13,910 bases of DNA from positions 1-13,910 of the forward strand of contig QNZW01000190.1 of the NCBI GenBank assembly GCA_003978375.1, read 5' to 3'. Below the pieces are notes generated by a model. That model was given only the letters and a program-made list of their open reading frames with translations, searched no databases and had not been told where the DNA came from. Both the position numbers and the translations under genes were made by a program. Shown piece by piece: positions 1 through 8,900 of the stretch; position 1 is the first letter of the stretch, and each line of letters begins with the position of its first letter. The DNA comes from Sulfurovum sp. (GTDB taxonomy: Bacteria; Campylobacterota; Campylobacteria; Campylobacterales; Sulfurovaceae).

Positions 1-72
1 GTCTACAATCTCAGCTATAATAGCACATATCTTTGTGGAACCGATATCTATAGCTAAGATTGTTTTACTCAA
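1..72 (-). CDS. ftsA: Cell division protein FtsA, N-terminal fragment (runs off the window)
   Basis: Only the first 24 codons are present. Read on the minus strand from a TTG start at 72-70 they give (M)SKTILAIDIGSTKICAII. This is the phosphate-1 motif of the actin/FtsA ATPase fold (hydrophobic strand, then DIGSTK), preceded by the short leader usual for FtsA. FtsA tethers the FtsZ ring to the membrane. The start codon overlaps the TGA stop of the upstream chaperone gene (TTGA), and an AGAGGG ribosome-binding stretch lies just before it, so the two genes look translationally coupled. The FtsA call also rests on the known order PpiD-like, ftsA, ftsZ in Campylobacter relatives. A different actin-fold ATPase (MreB or DnaK type) is possible from so short a piece, but less likely. 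Confidence 0.85.
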   Translation of the reverse strand, partial: MSKTILAIDIGSTKICAIIAEIVD

Positions 73-1544
73 TTTGTAAGCCCTCTCACATAAGTTTGTG
101 TTGGATATTTTTTATCTAACACTTTTAAAAAGTTTGCATCAAAAACTGTTTTTTTCATTTGTTCTACCGTCTGTTTTACTAAAGTTGTACTATTGTCATC
201 TATTGGCAACAACTTTTGCTCAATGATAGTATACACAACAATTTTATCAAATATGCTTATAATACCCTTTTCTTTACTAGATGTAAAGAGTTTTTGTAAA
301 AATTGTAAACTTTCTTGTGAATTTAGTGCTTTTAAATTATCACGACTTTTTAATGTGACAAAATCCGATGTAATGGCATGACTGTTATTATTGTCGTTAA
401 GTGTGGTTTTTGCTAGTGCCAAAAGAGCCTCTTTTTTTGCTTGTATGTCATAAAGATTTTTGACTTTATTTTGTGCTTGTTCATATGTCATGACTTTTGG
501 TTCTTCAATACTGTTAATCTTAATGGTTACATAACGATTGTCAATTACTTTAGGTTTGAGGATATCTCCGGTTGACTTTGTTTTAATCTCTTTCCAGATT
601 GCAGGTGTTAATTTTAAATCATTTTCAGGAAGTGTAATGTCTTCAGCACTTTTTATTTTTCCTTTTTTAAAACTTATATATGCTTTTTGTGCAGTTTTTT
701 TTGTTTTTTTAAGTTTTAAATCTTTACGTACTTGTTCTTTTGCTTTTTCAAAATCAAGTTGTTTTCCTTTGGCATCGGTATAGTTAAAACTATTGGTTTC
801 GTAATGATTTTTTAATTCATCTTCTGTAACAGTGCTGTTGTTGCTTTCTATCCAAACAAGCGAGAGATTATATTTTCTTGGTGTCATATAGTTCTCTTTT
901 TGCGTTTCCCAAAACGCTTTGACTTTGGCTTCATCTGATGTATAGTTAATATCAGCAGTGGTTAAAACAGTATAGTTTAGTTTATCAGCCACATTCATTG
1001 CTGCACCTATGGCTTCTATTTCAAGAGGAAGATCTTTTGTTTTTAAAATAGATAATGTTTTTTGTACAGTCATATCATCTCTAAGTGTTTCTTCAAAATC
1101 TTTTGCTTTTAAACGTTGAGCCTGTAAATAATTAGTATACAGTTCTTTATTAAAAACACCATCTTTTTGAAATCCTTTGATTGTATGAAGTTTGGTAACA
1201 AGCTCTTTGTCTGAGACAATAATACCCGTATCTTGAGCAAAATTAAGTACTTTTGCTTGAGTGGTAACAATAGAAAAAGCTTGTTTAACAAGTCCCATTT
1301 TTTCTGCTTGTTCTTTATCTAATCTTCCACCGAGTCTTTCATTGTATTGACTATAGAGATTGCTATAGACCATATTAAGTTTATTTTGCTTAATATCTAT
1401 ATCTCCTACTTTTGCGACATTCCCTGCTTTTGAGCCAAAGTTATAACTTCCCCATCCTACAAAACCTGCACCAATGAAGGCAATGGTCGCAATCCATATG
1501 GTCCATACAAGGTATTTGTTGTGTTTTTGCATCCAGCTAATCAT
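69..1544 (-). CDS. PpiD-like periplasmic chaperone/peptidylprolyl isomerase with SurA N-terminal domain, membrane anchored
   Basis: A 491-residue protein. It has a short cytoplasmic start (MISWMQKHNKYL), one membrane segment at about residues 11-31, then a periplasmic SurA_N-type helical domain beginning at GNVAKVGDIDIKQ (41-53). This is the layout of PpiD, which helps outer-membrane and secreted proteins fold near the translocon. The middle of the protein, where PpiD carries its parvulin domain, is rich in Lys and Asn and shows no clear parvulin active-site signature, so isomerase activity is doubtful and a chaperone role is more likely. The ATG at 1544 has AAGGAA about 10 bases upstream. 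The gene ends by overlapping the ftsA start, as in other Campylobacterota, which suggests co-expression of envelope quality control with division. The family call is firm; enzymatic activity is uncertain. Confidence 0.85.
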   Translation of the reverse strand: MISWMQKHNKYLVWTIWIATIAFIGAGFVGWGSYNFGSKAGNVAKVGDIDIKQNKLNMVYSNLYSQYNERLGGRLDKEQAEKMGLVKQAFSIVTTQAKVLNFAQDTGIIVSDKELVTKLHTIKGFQKDGVFNKELYTNYLQAQRLKAKDFEETLRDDMTVQKTLSILKTKDLPLEIEAIGAAMNVADKLNYTVLTTADINYTSDEAKVKAFWETQKENYMTPRKYNLSLVWIESNNSTVTEDELKNHYETNSFNYTDAKGKQLDFEKAKEQVRKDLKLKKTKKTAQKAYISFKKGKIKSAEDITLPENDLKLTPAIWKEIKTKSTGDILKPKVIDNRYVTIKINSIEEPKVMTYEQAQNKVKNLYDIQAKKEALLALAKTTLNDNNNSHAITSDFVTLKSRDNLKALNSQESLQFLQKLFTSSKEKGIISIFDKIVVYTIIEQKLLPIDDNSTTLVKQTVEQMKKTVFDANFLKVLDKKYPTQTYVRGLTN

Positions 1545-1601
1545 AATATATCCATTCCTTAATCTAAAAATTTGTAATATTTTAGTAAAGTTGTGGTTAA
1601 T

Positions 1602-1617
1602 ACCAATTGAAATTGGT
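1602..1617. promoter_or_regulatory. 16-bp palindrome in the ppiD-like/bioA divergent intergenic region
   Basis: ACCAATT, GA, AATTGGT form a perfect 7-bp inverted repeat about 25 bases before the bioA start and about 58 bases before the divergent chaperone gene. A TATAAT on the minus strand (1624-1619) touches it and could serve the chaperone gene. It could be an operator for bioA, the ftsA-side operon or both. It does not clearly match the biotin-operator consensus of BirA, BioR or BioQ that I know, so the regulator is unassigned. Confidence 0.35.
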
Positions 1618-1641
1618 GATTATAGAGGAGAGTGTTTTTAG

Positions 1642-2961
1642 ATGAATAGTGAAAATAACCGTATCATGCAAAGAGATTTAGAAGTAATTTGGCATCCTTG
1701 CACACAAATGAAAGACCATGAAACATTACCTCTTGTACCTATAAAATCTGCTAAAGGCATATATCTTTATGATTTTGATGGAAATAAATATATTGATACA
1801 ATAAGTTCTTGGTGGGTCAATCTTTTTGGACATGCCAATGAGACAATTAATGAAAAAATAAAAGCACAATTAGATACACTTGAACATGTTTTATTGGCTG
1901 GGTTTACACATGAACCTGCTGTTGAATTGGCACATAAGCTTGTGTCTATTACGCCTATAGCACTAAAAAAAGTATTTTATGTTGACAACGGATCTTCCGC
2001 TGTAGAAGCAGCACTTAAAATGAGTTATCATTATCATTTGAATCAGGGAAGATGTAAACCTATTTTTCTTTCATTGACAAACGCATATCATGGAGAAACA
2101 ATAGGAGCACTTTCCGTAGGAGATGTAGCGTTATACAAAAAAACATATGAGCCTTTACTGATTTCCAATATGCAAGTACCTGTACCAAAAGACCAAAGTA
2201 AAGAAGCATCAAAAGAGGCATTATGTACTTTAGAAAATATTTTAAAAGAAAAATCAGATGAGATTGCAGCCTTTATTCTTGAACCACTTATACAAGGAGC
2301 AGGTGGTATGCATATGTATCATGCAGATTATTTGATAGGTGCACGTTATTTAACACAAAAGTACAATGTACATCTTATTGCAGATGAGATTATGACAGGT
2401 TTTGGACGTACAGGACTGATGTTTGCTTGTGAACATGCAAATATTTCACCTGATTTTATGACGCTTTCTAAAGGACTTACAGGAGGTTATTTACCCCTTT
2501 CTGTTGTGATGACAACAGAAGAAGTGTATCAGGCATTTTATTGTGATTATAATGAACATAAGGCTTTTTTACATTCACACTCTTACACAGGAAATCCTCT
2601 AGCTTGTGTGGCAGCGTTGGCTACATTGGAGATATTTGAAAATAATAATATTTTAGAAGAAAATGCTGCTAAAGCACGGTATATAAAAGAAAAAGTTGAA
2701 AAAATAAAATCTCTACAAAATGTAAAAGAGATACGCCAACAAGGGATGGTAACGGCCATTGAACTAAAAGGATATGAGCCAAAAGAACGTATAGGAATTC
2801 ATATTTATGAATATGCTTTAACACAAGGTGTCTTGTTGCGTCCTTTGGGGAATGTTATCTATTTTATGCCACCATATATTATAGAATATGAGCATATAGA
2901 CAAGATGATTGCTGTGGCATATGAGGGCATTAGTCAATTACTTTCTAAAAAAAGAGAATAA
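1642..2961 (+). CDS. bioA: Adenosylmethionine-8-amino-7-oxononanoate aminotransferase (DAPA synthase)
   Basis: BioA transfers the amino group of S-adenosylmethionine to 8-amino-7-oxononanoate, giving 7,8-diaminononanoate, the third-from-last step of biotin synthesis. It is a cytoplasmic fold-type I PLP enzyme. The 439-residue length is normal. Visible motifs are HPCTQM (18-23), SSWWVNLFGH (55-64), NGSSAVEAALKM with the phosphate-binding GSS at 117-119, AYHGET (149-153), ADEIMTGFGRTG with the cofactor Asp248, LSKGLTGG with the Schiff-base Lys277, and TGNPLAC near the end. These align well with E. coli BioA, where the lysine is 274. The active-site tyrosine of E. coli (HPY) is cysteine here, a variant I associate with other BioA proteins. 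GGAGAG lies 10 bases before the ATG. No other bio gene is nearby, so the pathway genes are scattered. Confidence 0.95.
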   Translation: MNSENNRIMQRDLEVIWHPCTQMKDHETLPLVPIKSAKGIYLYDFDGNKYIDTISSWWVNLFGHANETINEKIKAQLDTLEHVLLAGFTHEPAVELAHKLVSITPIALKKVFYVDNGSSAVEAALKMSYHYHLNQGRCKPIFLSLTNAYHGETIGALSVGDVALYKKTYEPLLISNMQVPVPKDQSKEASKEALCTLENILKEKSDEIAAFILEPLIQGAGGMHMYHADYLIGARYLTQKYNVHLIADEIMTGFGRTGLMFACEHANISPDFMTLSKGLTGGYLPLSVVMTTEEVYQAFYCDYNEHKAFLHSHSYTGNPLACVAALATLEIFENNNILEENAAKARYIKEKVEKIKSLQNVKEIRQQGMVTAIELKGYEPKERIGIHIYEYALTQGVLLRPLGNVIYFMPPYIIEYEHIDKMIAVAYEGISQLLSKKRE

Positions 2962-4002
2962 TCCACGACTTTTTTCTTGTATGCGAATATAGTGTTCTCC
3001 TGCACGTTTTACGCCTAACCCCATGGCTTCCTTGTAAAGTGTAGTCGCTTTTGTTTTGTCTTGTGCTGTACCAATACCATTTTCGTAAAATTGAGCTAAA
3101 TCACAAAGTGCTTCAGGATAGTTGTCTTGTAAAGCCAATCGATGCATAATACTAAAAGCCTCGGAGATATTTTTTTGAAGAATTTCTCCACGGAAAAGAG
3201 CCCTTGCTAGTCTAAATTGTGCATAGGTAGAAGCTGTACTTGCAGTGCTAAGTAAAAGAAGAGCAGCTTGGGATTTATTTGTATATATAAGTGATTCTAC
3301 TTCTTTAATCTTTTTTTCTATTTCAGTTTCGCTGTATCCGTTTTTTGCAATTTGATTAAGCCACATATCTAAAGATTCAAAAGTTTCATTCGTATGATAC
3401 ACAGGAGGATATTGTGTTTGCATATTTTTTAATTTTTCATGTATATATGGCATGGCTTCATAGTCTGTTTTTTCTGTTTTGGATGTGTGCGAAGGATTAG
3501 AAACTTCCTTGTTTTCATCTTGGATATTCAGTTTATTTTCATTTATCTCATTGGTATTAATATTGAGTAAACTGTTATAATTAATCGCTTTATCTGATAA
3601 AGATTTTTTAGGTGCAGTGTCTGTTTTTACAACGGTGTCATATTGTGTGGCTTTAGGACTTTTTTCTGCATTGTTTGGATTGACAATATATAATTCAAAC
3701 TCATCAATAATCTTTTTTTCTTCTGGTGTATGTTCTGTTGTTTTTTCTAATGTGATAGGGCTATCATGATTTTTTTCTTGTGAAGTTCTTTGTAATATCT
3801 CTTTAATGGGTGCATCAATATACGCAGAAATAAGTTTTTGTGCTTGTATATAATTTTGTGCATTTAAAACTGTAAGAATGTCTTGTATTCTGTTGTCAGT
3901 TTTGAGTAAAGAGAGTTTAAGTACTTGAAGTTGAATTGTTTCCTTGTCAGTTACAGAGATAGCCAGTTTGATGATGGCTAGGCGTTTTTTTGTTTGGTTC
4001 AT
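2938..4002 (-). CDS. Sel1-like/tetratricopeptide-type repeat protein of unknown role
   Basis: A 354-residue protein without a signal peptide. Residues about 1-65 are helical. Residues about 75-210 are polar, low in complexity and rich in Lys, Glu, Asn and Thr, and are probably disordered. The C-terminus holds two Sel1-type repeats (about 260-298 and 299-334). The second is typical: LCDLAQFYENGIGTAQDKTK followed by ATTLYKEAMGLG. Sel1 repeats form helical solenoids that bind proteins, and they are abundant in Campylobacterota, often with unassigned partners. The ATG at 4002 has AGGAAA upstream with good spacing. The last 24 bases overlap the end of bioA on the other strand. The aldolase-fold gene lies 50 bases upstream on the same strand, so the two may share a transcript. 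The repeat call is good; the function is unknown. Confidence 0.7.
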   Translation of the reverse strand: MNQTKKRLAIIKLAISVTDKETIQLQVLKLSLLKTDNRIQDILTVLNAQNYIQAQKLISAYIDAPIKEILQRTSQEKNHDSPITLEKTTEHTPEEKKIIDEFELYIVNPNNAEKSPKATQYDTVVKTDTAPKKSLSDKAINYNSLLNINTNEINENKLNIQDENKEVSNPSHTSKTEKTDYEAMPYIHEKLKNMQTQYPPVYHTNETFESLDMWLNQIAKNGYSETEIEKKIKEVESLIYTNKSQAALLLLSTASTASTYAQFRLARALFRGEILQKNISEAFSIMHRLALQDNYPEALCDLAQFYENGIGTAQDKTKATTLYKEAMGLGVKRAGEHYIRIQEKSRGLFSFFRK

Positions 4003-4052
4003 ACTTACATTTCCTTGGATAAGTTGTCAATTTAAGTATAACAAAAATAGCT

Positions 4053-4625
4053 TTACAAAGTAGCAGAAAGAGCAAGAAGCCTACATGAGTTTTCTAAGAT
4101 AGATATTTTTTTTGCCATCTCAATAATATCTCTATCATAAGAGATAAGTCCAAAGCCTTTAACCAACAATACGTGTGTTTTATGTTTTTGAAAAAAATTG
4201 GATATTTCGTGAGGTGCGCGTTCTAGCCAATCATCAATATTTTTGGGGTCATATACAATCACTTCACCTAAAACTTTTTTACCATAATAATCTGTAGGTG
4301 ACACTTTGCCATGTTTGAGTGAATAGGCTGTGGCATAAGGGGGCATTGTATAACTTATGTATTTGGCATTGGGAATTGTTTCGTAGATATACTCATGAAT
4401 ATGTACATCAGAAGTAGCCAGTCGCCATCTATAGTCTCTTTTATGTGCATCAAGTTTTATGAGCGAACTTTCAGAGATTTCATCGAGTATTGTATCTTTG
4501 GCATTGATAATAAATTTAGTATTATTTACCCTTGCGGAAATAGATCCATGGTAAACAGAAAAAAAGTTTTTGTTAAAGAGTGAAAGTGAGATATGTTTAA
4601 TCTCTTCTATAAGATGTGCATCCAT
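4053..4625 (-). CDS. Class II aldolase/adducin-fold protein, predicted non-catalytic
   Basis: A 190-residue protein of the class II aldolase/adducin family (FucA, RhaD, AraD). Supporting motifs are HGSISAR (26-32, FucA GNLS-R), TSDVHIHEYIYE (71-82), a region ending in ATAYSLKHG (98-106), and LLVKGFGLISYDRD (153-166). In FucA the catalytic acid Glu73 and zinc ligands His92, His94 and His155 are essential. Aligned here they are Asp73, Tyr92, Met94 and Phe158, and the phosphate-binding GN and T-G loop positions are also changed (Ser; NAK). It therefore keeps the fold but should bind no metal and do no aldol chemistry, as in animal adducin. The gene has a strong extended -10 promoter shared back to back with rsmH, and AAAGG lies before the ATG. 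A scaffold or regulatory role near division and ribosome-methylation genes is inference. Confidence 0.75.
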   Translation of the reverse strand: MDAHLIEEIKHISLSLFNKNFFSVYHGSISARVNNTKFIINAKDTILDEISESSLIKLDAHKRDYRWRLATSDVHIHEYIYETIPNAKYISYTMPPYATAYSLKHGKVSPTDYYGKKVLGEVIVYDPKNIDDWLERAPHEISNFFQKHKTHVLLVKGFGLISYDRDIIEMAKKISILENSCRLLALSATL

Positions 4626-4656
4626 GAATTTAAGAAACCTTTGATTAGGAATATTT

Positions 4657-4669
4657 TGCTATTATAGCA
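4657..4669. promoter_or_regulatory. Palindromic divergent promoter (extended -10 on both strands) for the aldolase-like gene and rsmH
   Basis: TGCTATTATAGCA is a palindrome except at its centre. Read rightward it gives TG-C-TATTAT; read leftward it gives TG-C-TATAAT, a consensus extended -10. Start sites would fall near 4672 (towards rsmH) and 4654 (towards the aldolase-like gene), each leaving a leader of about 30 bases. No strong -35 is seen on either side, which suits extended -10 promoters. Two polymerases could not occupy it together, so the transcripts probably compete. Confidence 0.6.
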
Positions 4670-4706
4670 TTGATATTTAAAAAATTGAGAAAAGATAAGG
4701 ATGGAG

Positions 4707-5633
4707 ATGCAAATACCCCATATACCGGTTTTGCTGAATGAGGTGTTAGCGAGTTTTGCAGATACCACAAAGGGATATTTTGTAGACTGTACGTTAGGCT
4801 ATGCTGGGCATAGTACAAAAATGTTAGAAACCTATCCACACTTAAAGCATATAGGGATAGATAGAGATGAAGAGGCACTGACGTTTTCCCAAAATCGTTT
4901 AAGCCCTTATAAAGAACGTAGTACGTTATATAAAGGGACATTTGCTATGGTTTTGCCTACGTTACAAGAGAAACCTATTGTAGGTGTATTAGCAGATTTT
5001 GGTGTCTCTTCTTTACAGTTGGATAAGCAAGAAAGAGGATTTTCTTTTGCTTCTGAAAAACTTGATATGCGTATGGATAGTAATGCTTCGTTAACTGCTT
5101 ATGAAGTCGTGAATACTTATGCACAAGATAAATTAGAATATATTTTTAATCTCTACGGAGAGATACGAGAGTATAAAAAATTAGCCCAAACTGTGGTGAA
5201 AATACGATCTAAAGAACCTATAAAAAGTGCAAAAGCATTAAGTCAAATTGCAAAAGAGGTATTGCCATCAGGTGGAAAAATTCATCCTGCTACTTTGATG
5301 TTTCAAGCCATACGCATAGAAGTAAATAATGAGCTAGGGGAGATTGAAGGGCTTTTGGATGCCATTGAGGCTACCCATTATAAAGATGAAATCATCTCTT
5401 TGATTACCTTTCACTCTTTAGAAGATAGATTGGTAAAAAATAGATTTAAAAAATGGGCAGCAGATTGCATTTGTGACTCACATGCTATACGGTGTACCTG
5501 TGGTAGAAATCATGCATTGGGTAAAATACTTACACGTAAGCCTATTGTCGCAACACAAGAAGAGTTAAAAATGAATCCTCGAAGCAGATCAGCAAAATTA
5601 AGAAGTTTTAGGTTTGACAATGATAGCAAATAA
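4707..5633 (+). CDS. rsmH: 16S rRNA (cytosine(1402)-N(4))-methyltransferase
   Basis: RsmH (MraW) methylates N4 of C1402 in the ribosomal decoding centre using S-adenosylmethionine. Visible signatures are IPHIPVLLNEVL at the start, VDCTLGYAGHS (SAM-binding loop), IGIDRDEEAL, LADFGVSSLQLD, ERGFSF, LDMRMD, HPATLMFQAIRIEVNNEL, ITFHSLEDRLVK and MNPRSRSAKLR near the end. This is the complete family set at normal length (308 residues). A pair of CxC motifs (Cys256, 258, 265 and 267, counted from the upstream ATG at 4701) forms a possible metal-binding loop also known in some other RsmH proteins. I prefer the ATG at 4707, because TAAGG at 4696-4700 is then well spaced; for 4701 it would abut the start codon. 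It heads an operon with the ftsL-like gene (14-base overlap) and the RND gene. Confidence 0.96.
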   Translation: MQIPHIPVLLNEVLASFADTTKGYFVDCTLGYAGHSTKMLETYPHLKHIGIDRDEEALTFSQNRLSPYKERSTLYKGTFAMVLPTLQEKPIVGVLADFGVSSLQLDKQERGFSFASEKLDMRMDSNASLTAYEVVNTYAQDKLEYIFNLYGEIREYKKLAQTVVKIRSKEPIKSAKALSQIAKEVLPSGGKIHPATLMFQAIRIEVNNELGEIEGLLDAIEATHYKDEIISLITFHSLEDRLVKNRFKKWAADCICDSHAIRCTCGRNHALGKILTRKPIVATQEELKMNPRSRSAKLRSFRFDNDSK

Positions 5634-5904
5634 TAAAGTACAACAAAAGAGAAAAAATCTAGAGGAGAATGGTATTACTTTTGGCATGGTCAGTGTGATT
5701 GTGATGTCTATGAGTATTGTACTTATTTTGGCATTGATAAAAATATATTTAAGCAATCAAATATATCATGAAAGTAAAATAGTCAATAGTATGGCAAGAG
5801 AAGTGGCGGCATTGAAAGCAGAAAGTATCATGTTAGAGCAAAATGTAGAAGCATTAAAATATAAAAATCAAGTAACAGATACTATATTTGTGATTAAAGA
5901 GTAG
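5620..5904 (+). CDS. FtsL-like small bitopic division protein
   Basis: A 94-residue protein with a short basic cytoplasmic tail (QQKRKN), one membrane segment at about residues 22-42, then a periplasmic helix with heptad-like spacing (about 51-80, VAALKAESIMLEQNVEALK), ending soon after. FtsL and the related FtsB/DivIC have this build and form a coiled coil that recruits and activates septal FtsW-FtsI. Direct sequence similarity is weak in this family, so the call rests on topology plus position directly after rsmH, where ftsL sits in most dcw clusters. The ATG at 5620 is favoured (AGG 7 bases upstream) over an in-frame TTG at 5614. It overlaps rsmH by 14 bases, indicating coupled translation. 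FtsB or an unrelated bitopic protein is the alternative. Confidence 0.65.
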   Translation: MIANNKVQQKRKNLEENGITFGMVSVIVMSMSIVLILALIKIYLSNQIYHESKIVNSMAREVAALKAESIMLEQNVEALKYKNQVTDTIFVIKE

Positions 5905-5916
5905 GGGGAGGAAGGT

Positions 5917-8900
5917 ATGCGTAATTTTATTCGTTTTGCTGTGGATAAGCCTATTCTTAATCATATATTGATGGCCTTTATGTTGGTACTTTCTGTTTTT
6001 GCTTATCAAAATATACCCAAAGAGATTTTTCCTCCTTCAACACTCGATCAAATATATATAAGTGGTGGGTATGTAGGTACATCAGCAGATATTCTAGATA
6101 AAATGGTTGTTACGACAATAGAAGATAAATTAAAGAGTCTAGCAGAAATTGATACTATTTATACCAGTATACAAAATGGTTTTTTTAATATTTATGCTGA
6201 TATTAAACACGGTAGCGATACCCAGTTAGTACTCTCTGATGTAAAAGATATTATATCAAATACCAGGCGCGATTTACCTGCAGATATGGATGAGCCTATT
6301 GCAAAAATAAGTGTACACCAATATCCTCTTTTGCTTGTAGCAATATCTGGTGATGTAGGCAAAGAAAAACTTATTGATGCAGCAGAAGACATTAAAGGTA
6401 AAATGGCACTCATTGGAGATATCTCTGATATTGATATACGGGGTGATACGGATATGGAAGTGCTTATAAAGCTCAATGAAGACAAACTTGATGCATATGG
6501 ATTGGATAAATTATCTGTGTATAAAGCTATTAGTACTATTTCATCTATTTTTCCTGCTGGTACATTAGATACACAAGGTAATCATCTTTACATCTCTACG
6601 ATTAATGGCGAAAAAAATGCATACGAGCTTTCACAGGTTTTACTTTCTGTAGGTGGCAAACGTTTTCATTTGGGTGATATTGCCAAGGTCCAATATGGCT
6701 TGGGAGATCCTACACAAATTTCACATTTTAATGGAAAAGAAAATATTTCACTCAATATCAACAAAACCAAAGAGGGCAATGCTATTGCTTTGAGTAAACA
6801 GATACGTGCGTTATTGAAAACGTACAATAAAAAATATGACAAAATAAAATTTATAGCCTATACTGATACATCTATTTGGATTAAAAATCGACTTAATCTT
6901 GTATCATCGAATATTTTATTTGGTCTTATTTTGGTTTTTTTGGCACTTTTTTGGTCTGTTAATATTCGTATAGCTTGGGTTGTTGCTTTGGGGATACCTG
7001 CGAGTTTTATGATTACACTTATTGTAATGGAGATGATAGGTTATAGTTTAAATATGCTCACACTTTTGGGTGCACTTATCGCCTTAGGTATGCTTGTAGA
7101 CGAAGCTATTGTGGTAGCTGAAAATATTTACCGACATATGGAGATGGGAAAGACACCAAGAAATGCCGCAATTGATGGAGCTATAGAGATGTATCCTGCT
7201 GTATTGGCAGCAACGCTTACGACTATATTCTCTTTTTTGCCTTTGCTTATAATGTCTGGTAAAATGGGAATGTTTATGCAGGTTTTACCTGTTATGATTA
7301 CTGTTTTGTTGCTCTCTTCTTTATTTGAAGCATTTTATTTTTTGCCTTTACATGCCAAAGAGTTTTTTTCTGTAGGTCAAATTAAGCAAGGAGAAGATAG
7401 CAATGGATTTTGGAAATCTTGGACCAAAGGATATAGAACACTTTTAAATACATTATTAAGTAAAAAAAAGGGTTCTCTTGCTTTTATTGTTCTTTTTATT
7501 ATAATAGGCACCATTGGTATCGCTAAGGTCACCAAGTTTCAACTTATGCCAGAGTTTGATGCACAGCAGGTTTACATGAGTGGGAAGGTCAATATTAATA
7601 ATAAATTAAAAGACACAGAAGTCTATGTCACACAAATAGAACATGCTTTACTCAAAGTGTTAGATAAAAAAGAAGTAGATTCGGTAACCTCAGTGATAGG
7701 ATTTAAATTCAATAAAGACCAAAGTTCTGAACTAGGCGAAAATCTTTTTCAAATTTTTATTAATTTACATGAAAAGGCACCAGAAAACTTTTTTGATAGG
7801 TATATTAACCCTCTTTTTTCTTTAGAGTATGATGACAGCGATATGATTAGAGAAAGAAGTTCTCAAGAAATTGCAGAAGATATTCAAGAGAAGGTGGCTA
7901 AGCGATTTAAAAAGAAAAAAGCACACGGGAAGAAAATTTTTGAAGAGTTTAATGTGTATGTACAACAAGCAGGTATCGTAGGCAATGATATAGAAATTGG
8001 ATTTTCAGGAGAAGATACTACAAAGGTACTTTCTGTGATGCGAGAGGTAGAGGCAAACTTAAGTCAGATAAAGGGTGTATCCGATATAGGAGACAATGCC
8101 AATGAAGGAGAACGAGAACTAAAACTCCATGTGAATACATACGGACAAAAATTGGGTTTTTCTGAAGGTTATATTATCTCTGTATTGAAAGGATCATTTC
8201 TGAAATCAGAGTATGCAAAAATGTTTGATAAAAAAGGATTGGTACGTGTTAAATTGTCAGATAGTATAAAAGACAGTGCCTTAGATATTGCAGATTTTCA
8301 TATAAGCACACCCGATGGAAAAAAAGTTGTAAAATTAGGCGAGGTATGTGATTTTAGTTATAAAAAAAGTTTTGTGAAAATCTTTAAAGAAGATGGAGAA
8401 AAAGTACGTTCACTCTTTGCTAAAGTGAATAAAACTATCATCACGCCAGCAGAAGTAATGCAACAGATTAAGCCATTGCTAAATAAGATAACAAAATCAG
8501 GAATACACGTCATTATAAAAGGGGAAGAGAAAGAAAATGATCAGATAAAAAAAGAGATGATGGAAGCAGGATTGATAGCAATGTTTTTGATTTTTATTAC
8601 GCTAGTATGGATGTTTAATTCACTTGTTTTACCATTCATTATACTCTCCATCATTCCTTTGTCGATATTTGGTGCTTTAGTGGGTACTAAATTGATGGGA
8701 ATCAACATGACAATGCCTGGTCTTATGGGGATTATTGGTCTTGCTGGTGTGGTGGTTAATGATGGTATTATCATGCTTGATTTTATCAAAGGATCCACAG
8801 ATTATCATGAAGTTATAGAAAAAGCAGGTATGCGACTGCGTCCCATACTATTGACATCAGTCACAACAGTTTTAGGACTTTCGTCACTTATCTTTTTTGC

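Noticed and set aside
4645..4941. 98-codon open frame on the minus strand
   Set aside because: It lies opposite the start of rsmH and crosses the divergent promoter; no family signature and no good ribosome-binding site. It is a shadow of rsmH.
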